5,576 bases of DNA from Chromatiales bacterium (lineage in GTDB: Bacteria; Pseudomonadota; Gammaproteobacteria; UBA6429; Thiohalophilaceae). Below are positions 1 through 4,848 of the stretch, in pieces. Below the pieces are notes generated by a model that saw only the letters and a program-made list of their open reading frames with translations, made no database searches and was not told where the DNA came from. The stretch's first letter is position 1, and every line of letters starts with the position of its first letter. The position numbers were made by a program, and so were the translations under genes. The stretch covers positions 1 to 5,576 of the forward strand of contig JAHEDB010000176.1 of the NCBI GenBank assembly GCA_024641465.1, read 5' to 3'.

Positions 1-56
1 GCACCTTTATCGTGCAGCCGGAAAAATACTTTAAAAAATATAAGGTTTTAATTGTT

Positions 57-99
57 ACTAATTGTAAATAATTATTAATTGCTATAATTTACAATTAGT
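57..99. promoter_or_regulatory. Perfect 13-bp inverted repeat enclosing a promoter (candidate operator)
   Basis: The left arm at 57-69 (ACTAATTGTAAAT) and the right arm at 87-99 (ATTTACAATTAGT) are exact reverse complements, separated by 17 bp. The left arm covers the -35 area and the right arm overlaps the end of the TATAAT box and the expected transcription start. A dimeric repressor bound here would block RNA polymerase, so this is a credible operator for the ATP-grasp gene downstream. The region is very AT-rich, which raises the chance of accidental symmetry, but a 13/13 match is well beyond a casual palindrome. The regulator cannot be named. Confidence 0.55.
62..88 (+). promoter_or_regulatory. 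Extended -10 promoter upstream of the ATP-grasp gene
   Basis: TATAAT at 83-88 is preceded by TG at 80-81, giving the extended -10 form TGnTATAAT. A TTGTAA hexamer at 62-67 is a partial -35 match with a short 15-bp spacer, which an extended -10 can tolerate. Transcription would start near 95, leaving a leader of about 175 nt before the ATG at 272. The surrounding inverted repeat suggests regulation by a DNA-binding repressor. Confidence 0.5.
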
Positions 100-271
100 T
101 AGCCTGATAAGTACCGTTCAAGCCCAGGCGCCGCTCAATAGCTGGTCCACGCCTGGCTCTACTGCTCAATCCAGCCATCCTCGCAACCGGCGGATGCTTC
201 AGAATTCTTGTGAATGTTCGCTAAATGACTAACGACTCAGTCAAAAACCCCTGCTGATGCCATTCGCCTGA
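95..271 (+). other. Long untranslated leader of the ATP-grasp gene
   Basis: No gene is visible between the promoter and the ATG at 272. The stretch contains an imperfect hairpin (AGCCCAGGC 121-129 with GCCTGGCT 151-158, one bulged C) and a short direct repeat GCTCAAT at 133-139 and 164-170. It ends in a four-codon mini-ORF, ATG 257 to TGA 269-271, directly abutting the start codon as TGAATG. No known riboswitch is recognised and there is no convincing Shine-Dalgarno sequence before 272. Confidence 0.3.
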
Positions 272-1294
272 ATGAAAAAATTACGCGTCATGATGCTGGT
301 CCACCCCGAGATGGAGCCCCTCGACCATCTCACCGATCGTAAAGATCCGCAGTACCTGAAGCGGGAAACCGAGATCGATGTGAAACGCGCGTTGCTCAAA
401 CTCGGCCATGAGGTACTGGTGGTCAAGGTACACGATGAGCTCCAGCCCATGCGCACGGCCATCGAGCAGTGGCAACCCGACATCGCCTTCAACCTGCTGG
501 AGGATTTTGCCGGTGATGGCGCACAGGATTTTTATGTCGCGAGTTATCTGCACATGGCCGGCATTCCCTTCACCGGTTGTAATCCGCGCGGCATGATGCT
601 GGCGCGCGACAAGGCATTATCTAAAAAGATTCTGCACTATCATCATATCAAGGTACCCGAGTTTCGCATCTTCCCTTACGGCAAAACCATCAAGGCAAAT
701 AAACTCAGGGATCTGCCCTACCCGCTGATCGTCAAATCCAATATCGAACAGGGTTCGGTCGGCATCGCGCAGGCCTCTTACGTTAACAACGCTGGCGAAT
801 TACTCAGTCGTGTCGAACAATTGCATGACATGACCCGCGGCGATGCCATTGCCGAGCAGTATATCAATGGGCGTGAACTCTATGTCGGTGTGATGGGCAA
901 TCAACGACTTGAAGTCCTGCCTATTCGCGAACTGAGTTTTGACGAGAAGGCCACGCAGGAACAACGCATCGCGACCTATAAGGTCAAATGGAACGATCGC
1001 TACCGCGACAAGATTGGCTTTAAATATTGTTTCGCCAAAGGACTCCACAACAGCACCCGCGCAAAGATCGAAACCCTCGCCAAACGCATCTACCGCAAGC
1101 TCCTGCTCAGCGGCTATGCACGGCTCGATCTGCGGATGGACAAAGGGGGTGATGTCTATGTGCTGGAAGCTAACCCCAATGCCGCCATCACCCACGATGA
1201 TGACCTGGCACTGGCCGCAAAAAAGGCCGGCTATAAATATGAAAACCTCATCGAACGATTGCTCAGGCTCGGCTTGCAGGCACGCAGTGCCTGA
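272..1294 (+). CDS. ATP-grasp enzyme, D-alanine-D-alanine ligase-like
   Basis: This 340-residue cytoplasmic protein has the three-part ATP-grasp layout: an N-terminal substrate-side domain (about 1-110), a central ATP-binding domain and a C-terminal catalytic domain. Visible motifs are TGCNPRGMMLARDKALSKK (101-119), PLIVKS with the ATP-binding lysine K155, EQYINGREL (195-203), and the metal-binding D286 and E299-x-N301 of LDLRMD...VLEANPN. Members form a carboxylate-amine bond through an acyl-phosphate intermediate. The Ddl signature H-G-x2-G-E-D-G-x2-Q is degenerate here (EDFAGDGAQ, 77-85), so authentic D-Ala-D-Ala ligase activity is doubtful and the substrate is unknown. Length is within the Ddl range. 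ATG 272 follows an in-frame stop (TGA 269-271), so no earlier in-frame start exists before that stop; no good ribosome-binding site is seen. It stands alone in its orientation and converges with the YeeE/YedE operon. Confidence 0.85.
   Translation: MKKLRVMMLVHPEMEPLDHLTDRKDPQYLKRETEIDVKRALLKLGHEVLVVKVHDELQPMRTAIEQWQPDIAFNLLEDFAGDGAQDFYVASYLHMAGIPFTGCNPRGMMLARDKALSKKILHYHHIKVPEFRIFPYGKTIKANKLRDLPYPLIVKSNIEQGSVGIAQASYVNNAGELLSRVEQLHDMTRGDAIAEQYINGRELYVGVMGNQRLEVLPIRELSFDEKATQEQRIATYKVKWNDRYRDKIGFKYCFAKGLHNSTRAKIETLAKRIYRKLLLSGYARLDLRMDKGGDVYVLEANPNAAITHDDDLALAAKKAGYKYENLIERLLRLGLQARSA
1277..1293. terminator. Stem-loop across the stop codon at a convergent gene junction
   Basis: CAGGCAC (1277-1283) and GTGCCTG (1287-1293) form a perfect 7-bp stem with a GCA loop. 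It includes part of the ATP-grasp stop codon TGA (1292-1294) and lies just before the opposing gene's stop (CTA, 1295-1297). There is no T-run on either side, so it is not a classical intrinsic terminator. As the only strong hairpin at a junction with no intergenic space, it may stabilise or mark the 3' end of one or both messages. Confidence 0.3.
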
Positions 1295-1717
1295 CTAAAC
1301 GCTACAACTGCCGGTATCCCAGCGCAGATATCGCGCATGGACAAAACGATATAACTTTACACCTAAGAATATCCCCAGCAGGGTCATCAGGGCAGGCAAT
1401 TTCCCCAGCCCAAGCTGCACAAAGACAATCGCCGGACAGGCACCACAAATCGCCCAACCCATGCCAAACAACAAACTACCGGGAATAATACCCGGGTGCA
1501 GGATCTTTTTCTGTTTGGGGATATATTTTGGAAATGCAGTAAAAATGCCCGCCGCCAATCCAATCGCCAGCATAAAACTGCTGAGCATGCGACTATCGCT
1601 CAAGGTAAGCATCCTGTGTAATTCATCGTAATCAGCAAAACCGATACCGGCCAGGGTCACCCCGAGGGCCAGCCCCATTACGGCATTCAAACAATATTGC
1701 TTCACCAGCGTACTCAT
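1295..1717 (-). CDS. YeeE/YedE-type (DUF6691-like) membrane protein, second half of a split transporter
   Basis: This 140-residue, mostly hydrophobic inner-membrane protein has about four membrane segments (roughly 10-28, 44-62, 76-100 and 104-121). Its hallmark is GMGWAICGACPAIVFVQLG at 85-103, with C91 and C94 in the glycine-rich motif typical of the YeeE/YedE family, whose characterised members import thiosulfate via conserved cysteines. A loop of basic residues (KYIPKQKK, 64-71) separates the middle segments. The gene overlaps the preceding YeeE/YedE gene by 4 nt (ATGA, 1717-1714) and has no Shine-Dalgarno of its own, so translation is probably coupled. The two short proteins likely pair to form one transporter, each supplying one half with a cysteine motif. 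The exact substrate (thiosulfate, or another sulfur or selenium species) cannot be told from sequence. Confidence 0.85.
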   Translation of the reverse strand: MSTLVKQYCLNAVMGLALGVTLAGIGFADYDELHRMLTLSDSRMLSSFMLAIGLAAGIFTAFPKYIPKQKKILHPGIIPGSLLFGMGWAICGACPAIVFVQLGLGKLPALMTLLGIFLGVKLYRFVHARYLRWDTGSCSV

Positions 1718-2340
1718 GACTTAACGGCCAGCGACATAAACGTGGCCATTATCACGGCGCCGCCAAAAAATATAGCGGTGGCGAGCATGCTGGCGCGCGA
1801 CCCTTGTGCACAGCCACTCAAGCCATGGCCTGAGGTGCAACCCGCCGCCATTTGTGTACCAAAACCGACCATCATGCCGCCAAACAAGAGATGGACCCAG
1901 GATGCGGCAAGCCCGCGACTCAGACTGGTCAGCATTTTACTCAGCTCAAGATCAATGGAAAATCTACCGGTATAAAGCGCCATCAGCAGACCACCGACAA
2001 AGATAAACAGCAAAAATACCGCATGCTGACCGATTGTTGCCGAGGTGGTGACAGGATTGATTGCCTGCACTGTTTTGTTTTCCGGCTGTGTACCGGACAG
2101 TTTATGCAAGGCTTCTTCGCCGAACTGCGCAAGTGTTGCTTCCATTAATGCACTGCTCACGGCATTGGTATCATTTGTAAATCCGTTTGCCTGTTGCTCG
2201 GCCGCAAACTCCTGTCGGGTACTCGCAACTCGCAGCCAGCTACCCGACACACCAAGTGGGCGATGTAAAACGAGCCGGAACAGAATGGTCAAGCCCCCCA
2301 GGGCCAAACCCCCTTGCCACCATGACCAATACTCCGTCAT
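1714..2340 (-). CDS. YeeE/YedE family membrane protein, first half of a split transporter
   Basis: Membrane segments are seen at about 8-25, 105-124, 147-168 and 183-205 (numbered from ATG 2340). The motif GFGTQMAAGCTSGHGLSGC holds the conserved cysteines C168 and C177, the signature of YeeE/YedE proteins that bring sulfur ions such as thiosulfate into the cell. Between the first and second segments lies a soluble insert of about 65-75 residues that is polar and likely helical. ATG 2340 is preferred over GTG 2343 because GGAG at 2348-2351 sits 7 nt from the ATG but only 4 nt from the GTG. That gives 208 residues. The gene starts 19 nt after the ankyrin gene's stop and overlaps the next YeeE/YedE gene by ATGA, so all three form one operon. 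Family assignment is strong; the role of the insert is unknown. Confidence 0.88.
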   Translation of the reverse strand: MTEYWSWWQGGLALGGLTILFRLVLHRPLGVSGSWLRVASTRQEFAAEQQANGFTNDTNAVSSALMEATLAQFGEEALHKLSGTQPENKTVQAINPVTTSATIGQHAVFLLFIFVGGLLMALYTGRFSIDLELSKMLTSLSRGLAASWVHLLFGGMMVGFGTQMAAGCTSGHGLSGCAQGSRASMLATAIFFGGAVIMATFMSLAVKS

Positions 2341-2347
2341 CACACTA

Positions 2348-2351
2348 CTCC
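2348..2351 (-). promoter_or_regulatory. Ribosome-binding site that sets the YeeE/YedE start
   Basis: On the minus strand CCGGAG precedes the start region. The GGAG core is 7 nt from ATG 2340 and only 4 nt from GTG 2343, so ATG is the likely initiation codon. It lies in the 19-nt gap after the ankyrin gene. Confidence 0.6.
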
Positions 2352-2359
2352 GGGCGACG

Positions 2360-2941
2360 TCATCGGGCCGGCTTGAACTTGCGCAAAAAAGTCAGGATGT
2401 CGGTCATGATCGATGTTTCGGCCTTGTCAGGATTAGGATCGCTTGTGGAATTGCGCTGTTGCTGAATAAAAAACCCAATTAATGCCGAACACTCCATAAA
2501 GCCTTTGCGGCGGGCAATATCCATAGCGCTCTCGCCCTTGTTATTTTTATGCGCCGGACTGCAACCGGCCTCCAGCAATAATTTAACGATTTCTTTGTTG
2601 CCCCTTTCCGCTGCCGCCATCAAGGGCGTGGTGCCATCATCCATATGGATCACCTCTGATGAGATCTTGCCGTTGATAAGCGACTTGACGACGTGGACAC
2701 GATCTTTCTGGATCGCATTAAACAGGGCCGCTGCCGCCATCTCATCCCGCTTGCGGTAGCGGTGTAATTGCTTGCCGTTGGGTAACAAGGTCAGGGGTAT
2801 TGTCGTACCCGACAGGGCGATCTGATAACGGGCGCATTTTGCATAATCCGACTCACAATAATGCTGTTGCCACAGTTTTAGACCAGGGTCGGCCGCAAAT
2901 TGAGGATAAAGTTGACAACTTTGCGTATGTGAACAGGCCAT
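2360..2941 (-). CDS. Cysteine-motif protein with ankyrin repeats
   Basis: From ATG 2941 this is a 193-residue, apparently cytoplasmic protein in two parts. Residues 1-56 carry C3, C9, C29 and C36 in the pattern YCESDYAKCARY, followed by IPLTLLPNG (48-56). This resembles a small uncharacterised bacterial cysteine module (C..YC...CARY...P..L.PNG), which could bind a metal or form persulfides or disulfides. Residues 69-155 are ankyrin repeats: a degenerate one (69-100), a good one with DGTTPLMAAAERGNKEIVKLLLEAG (102-126), and a partial one (KGESAMDIARRKGF, 135-148). Ankyrin repeats bind partner proteins. It is first in the operon with the two YeeE/YedE genes, so it may regulate or assist sulfur import (inference). 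ATG 2941 has GGAG 9 nt upstream. The alternative TTG 2971 would add ten residues and place the start against a hairpin. Function is otherwise unknown. Confidence 0.75.
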   Translation of the reverse strand: MACSHTQSCQLYPQFAADPGLKLWQQHYCESDYAKCARYQIALSGTTIPLTLLPNGKQLHRYRKRDEMAAAALFNAIQKDRVHVVKSLINGKISSEVIHMDDGTTPLMAAAERGNKEIVKLLLEAGCSPAHKNNKGESAMDIARRKGFMECSALIGFFIQQQRNSTSDPNPDKAETSIMTDILTFLRKFKPAR

Positions 2942-2950
2942 CTCAAATAA

Positions 2951-2954
2951 CTCC
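2951..2954 (-). promoter_or_regulatory. Ribosome-binding site that sets the ankyrin gene start
   Basis: Minus-strand ACGGAG has its GGAG core 9 nt before ATG 2941. No comparable site precedes the in-frame TTG at 2971, which supports the shorter protein. Confidence 0.55.
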
Positions 2955-2963
2955 GTAAGGAAA

Positions 2964-2995
2964 CCCCACAATGTTTATCGACAAACAGAGTGGGG
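2964..2995 (-). terminator. Hairpin between the DUF302-like gene and the ankyrin operon
   Basis: CCCCAC (2964-2969) pairs with GTGGGG (2990-2995), and inside it TGTTT (2972-2976) pairs with AAACA (2983-2987), with small 2-nt internal mismatches and a 6-nt loop. Read leftward, the stem is followed by TTTCCTT, a weak T-tract. It lies 58 nt past the DUF302-like stop codon and 22 nt before ATG 2941. It could terminate the upstream gene or attenuate entry into the ankyrin-YeeE operon. Confidence 0.45.
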
Positions 2996-3011
2996 GTCTT
3001 TAAGTTGACTG

Positions 3012-3040
3012 TGTAAAAACTAAAATATGAACATATTCAA
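3012..3040 (-). promoter_or_regulatory. Weak candidate promoter and palindrome upstream of the ankyrin operon
   Basis: On the minus strand TTGAAT (3040-3035) is a plausible -35, with TTTACA (3017-3012) as a poor -10 at 17-bp spacing. The interval contains the palindrome AATATG-AA-CATATT (3024-3037), suitable for a dimeric regulator between the promoter elements. The -10 matches only three of six consensus bases, so this is tentative. Confidence 0.25.
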
Positions 3041-3053
3041 TGAGCTGATGTAT

Positions 3054-3989
3054 TTAGATTTCTTCCTTACCACCCACGGCCTTGGTCAGGGCGGATTTGA
3101 TCGCCGCCGGGGCGCACATGATCGAGGCAAAGCTGTTGCTGCCTACCATGGACAGGTCCGGGAAATTGATCGCGATACGGAATTCAGCAAACAACGCATA
3201 GACCTTGCCCTTGGAGACTACGAACTCATACGGCAGATGGCCGGTGGATTTGATCTTTTTGAAATCGATGCGCGACATGATGTATTGATCGCCGCTGCAA
3301 TCATTACTACTTGGGCCAGCCAGGCTCACGCCGAACACGCTTTCTTCTTTATCGGGCAGGTCGACCCGATACACTTTGGCTGCGCCGCCGGCCTTGGTGG
3401 CGAGGATCTTTTCAATCTTTTCCAGTGCGAGCTGCTGGGTTTTATACGACGCCAGTTCATGCCGATCTGAAAAATAAGGCATCAGCCACTTATATTGGTA
3501 ATCACGCAGTTCGTCCTTGGTCAGGCCCTTTTCCGGGCCGTATTCCTTTTCGCTGCCGAGGGTCGCCGCCAGCTTGGTGCTGATACCCGCCAGGTCACCC
3601 TGCATCCGGTAGACGTGCGCCATATAGGTCGGGTTGGTATAACTGACCTGTGTGCCATCAGCCGTTTTAGTAATCGTCACCCGCAAAATAGCGCCATAGG
3701 CACCCATACTCGACTGGCCGGCATGCTGGCGCAGTTGCTCATTGCTGATGACCAGGATGGTGGTGTCCGGATAGGGTGAATATTGCCCTACCAGCTCAAA
3801 ACCGTTGCCGGTGAGCTTCTTTTGTGTCGCCGCGACGACCTGTGCCATGTCACCCGTGGCCTTGCCCACGGCGAGGACAAACGGCTTATAGCGCACTTCG
3901 TCGGCGATTGATATGACCGTCGACAGAACAAATGCCAGGAAAATCATGGCAACTGAGGCTATATTTTGCTTAAGATTTTTATTATTCAT
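3054..3989 (-). CDS. Exported DUF302-like protein of unknown function
   Basis: From ATG 3989 this is a 311-residue protein with an N-terminal signal peptide: basic residues in MNNKNLKQN, a hydrophobic core at 11-28, and a likely cut after SIA (27-29), placing it in the periplasm. Residues 33-130 resemble a DUF302-type fold: an amphipathic helix, then GFELVGQYSPYPDTTILVIS (63-82) and the strand-rich GAYGAILRVTITKTADGTQV. A second region (about 205-305) has alternating strands including YEFVVSKGKVYALFAEFRIAINFPDLS. Cysteines are C231 and C292. No catalytic motif is recognised. The earlier ATG at 4100 would put a charged stretch before the signal peptide and overlap the divergent promoter, and ATG 3989 has AGGT upstream, so 3989 is preferred. 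It is divergent from the DsrE2-like gene. The DUF302 link is by resemblance and only moderately sure. Confidence 0.7.
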   Translation of the reverse strand: MNNKNLKQNIASVAMIFLAFVLSTVISIADEVRYKPFVLAVGKATGDMAQVVAATQKKLTGNGFELVGQYSPYPDTTILVISNEQLRQHAGQSSMGAYGAILRVTITKTADGTQVSYTNPTYMAHVYRMQGDLAGISTKLAATLGSEKEYGPEKGLTKDELRDYQYKWLMPYFSDRHELASYKTQQLALEKIEKILATKAGGAAKVYRVDLPDKEESVFGVSLAGPSSNDCSGDQYIMSRIDFKKIKSTGHLPYEFVVSKGKVYALFAEFRIAINFPDLSMVGSNSFASIMCAPAAIKSALTKAVGGKEEI

Positions 3990-4077
3990 GGGCGCTACCT
4001 TTTGCCGGGTTGGATGTATTGCACCACCATATGAACCCTGGCACAAAATGTAAGTATCCAAAGTTACACAGACCTTT

Positions 4078-4083
4078 ATTATA
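4078..4083 (-). promoter_or_regulatory. -10 box of the leftward DUF302-like gene
   Basis: The minus strand reads TATAAT exactly at 4083-4078. At 17-bp spacing the -35 would be TTATGT (4106-4101), a poor match, so an activator may be needed. Transcription starting near 4071 would begin downstream of ATG 4100, which argues against that start and for ATG 3989 with a leader of about 80 nt. Confidence 0.4.
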
Positions 4084-4157
4084 GTTTTGTAACCAAACAT
4101 ACATAACTTTCAAAGTCACAGCGCCAAAATCCACTCAACTCGTCTATACCGAACTTT

Positions 4158-4162
4158 AAGGA
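4158..4162 (+). promoter_or_regulatory. Strong ribosome-binding site of the DsrE2-like gene
   Basis: AAGGA at 4158-4162 lies 8 nt before ATG 4171, near-ideal spacing. No convincing -35/-10 pair for this gene was found in the divergent region 3990-4170. Confidence 0.7.
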
Positions 4163-4170
4163 CACCAAAC

Positions 4171-4647
4171 ATGAGCAAAAAACTCGCCATTATCGCCACC
4201 AAGGGCACCCTTGACTGGGGTTATCCTCCGTTCATCCTCGCCTCCACTGCCGCGGCGCTGGGTTATGACGTACAGATCTTTTTTACCTTCTACGGCCTGC
4301 AATTGCTGAAAAAGGACATGAAGCTGAGCGTCAGCCCACTCGGCAATCCGGGCATGCCCATGCCCATGGGCATGGACAAGTGGTTCCCCGTTATCGGTAC
4401 CGCCATCCCCGGCATGCAAAGCATCATGACCATGATGATGAAGGCAAAAATGAAGGGCAAGGGCGTGGCCAGCCTGCCGGAATTGCGCGGCCTGTGCCAG
4501 GAGGCCGACGTCAAGTTTATCGCCTGCCAGATGACCGTTGACCTGTTTGACATGTCGACCAGTGATTTTATCAATGGTGTGGAATACGGCGGCGCCGCCA
4601 CATTTTTTGATTTTGCAGGTGAATCGGATATCTGCCTGTTTATTTAG
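4171..4647 (+). CDS. DsrE/DsrF/DrsH-like (DsrE2-type) sulfur-carrier family protein
   Basis: This 158-residue protein matches the DsrE2 pattern from end to end: KLAIIATKGTLDWGYPPFIL (4-23), a hydrophobic strand with VQIFFTFYGLQLL (34-46), a methionine-rich middle (MPMPMGMDKWFPVIG and GMQSIMTMMMKAKMK, 62-95), C109 and C119 in CQEADVKFIACQMTVDLF, and the closing LFI. DsrE-family proteins carry sulfane sulfur on a conserved cysteine; DsrE2 proteins are often encoded with rhodanese and TusA genes in sulfur oxidisers. C119 aligns with the expected reactive cysteine, C109 is a possible partner, and C155 is near the C-terminus. No rhodanese or tusA gene is in this window. The gene is monocistronic: strong ribosome-binding site upstream, intrinsic terminator 29 nt after the stop. 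It is divergent from the DUF302-like gene, suggesting shared regulation. Confidence 0.88.
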   Translation: MSKKLAIIATKGTLDWGYPPFILASTAAALGYDVQIFFTFYGLQLLKKDMKLSVSPLGNPGMPMPMGMDKWFPVIGTAIPGMQSIMTMMMKAKMKGKGVASLPELRGLCQEADVKFIACQMTVDLFDMSTSDFINGVEYGGAATFFDFAGESDICLFI

Positions 4648-4676
4648 AAGGAAGTTAGTTGCAACAAGCATTTTCA

Positions 4677-4699
4677 GGGGCCTTTGGGCCCCTTTTTTT
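4677..4699 (+). terminator. Intrinsic terminator after the DsrE2-like gene
   Basis: GGGGCC (4677-4682) and GGCCCC (4687-4692) form a 6-bp all-GC stem with a TTTG loop, followed directly by seven T residues (4693-4699). It lies 29 nt after the stop codon, separating the DsrE2-like gene from the regulator gene. Confidence 0.9.
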
Positions 4700-4726
4700 G
4701 ACCCATCCATGGCCAGCCGGACCTTT

Positions 4727-4742
4727 TGTATGTTTAGATACA
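4727..4742. promoter_or_regulatory. TGTAT-N6-ATACA palindrome upstream of the regulator gene
   Basis: TGTAT (4727-4731) and ATACA (4738-4742) are perfect inverted 5-mers with 6-bp spacing, the same geometry as a CRP site (TGTGA-N6-TCACA), though the GA/TC core is missing. Its centre is about 54 bp before the predicted transcription start, a position compatible with activation or autoregulation. Confidence 0.35.
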
Positions 4743-4752
4743 TAGCCAAGCC

Positions 4753-4782
4753 TTGAAACCCGGCATAATACCCAGCTAATAT
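4753..4782 (+). promoter_or_regulatory. Promoter of the Crp/Fnr-family regulator gene
   Basis: TTGAAA at 4753-4758 and TAATAT at 4777-4782 are separated by 18 bp, a good sigma-70 type arrangement. Transcription would start near 4789, giving a leader of about 60 nt before ATG 4849. The -10 is flanked by the inverted repeat described separately. Confidence 0.55.
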
Positions 4783-4790
4783 GTGGGTAT
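4768..4790. promoter_or_regulatory. ATACCCA-N9-TGGGTAT inverted repeat bracketing the -10 box (candidate operator)
   Basis: ATACCCA (4768-4774) and TGGGTAT (4784-4790) are perfect 7-bp inverted repeats with the TAATAT box between them. Binding here would occlude the -10 and start site. The half-site resembles the ATACCC/GGGTAT arms of CsoR/CstR-type operators, but the 9-bp gap is wider than usual there, so no regulator can be assigned. Confidence 0.45.
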
Positions 4791-4848
4791 AAGTCACGTA
4801 TTATTCAGCTTGTGTGCCTGGACGAATCAACTCGAGGACGACCTCACT

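Noticed and set aside
1..71. Possible C-terminal end of an upstream gene entering from the left edge
   Set aside because: All three plus frames are open only for 10-23 codons before a stop and none shows a recognisable C-terminus, so nothing can be supported.
66..84. Fur-box-like AT-rich sequence between the arms of the 57-99 repeat
   Set aside because: Only a partial match to the 19-bp Fur consensus in very AT-rich DNA; not enough to name the regulator.
800..1195. A 131-codon open frame on the minus strand
   Set aside because: It is antisense to the catalytic part of the ATP-grasp gene, which has intact motifs in the sense frame.
596..1801. Shared 15-mer ATGCTGGCGCGCGAC at 596-610 and 1787-1801
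   Set aside because: It falls inside two unrelated genes read in opposite directions, has no matching flanks, and is best explained by GC-rich coding sequence.
2045..2482. A 145-codon open frame on the plus strand
   Set aside because: It is antisense to the YeeE/YedE and ankyrin genes, spans their junction, and has no family features.
3027..3470. A 147-codon open frame on the plus strand
   Set aside because: It overlaps the end of the DUF302-like gene on the other strand, has no ribosome-binding site and no recognisable domain.
4156..4797. A 213-codon open frame on the minus strand
   Set aside because: It is antisense to the DsrE2-like gene and runs through the intrinsic terminator; its His- and Gly-rich product is a by-product of the Met-rich sense strand.
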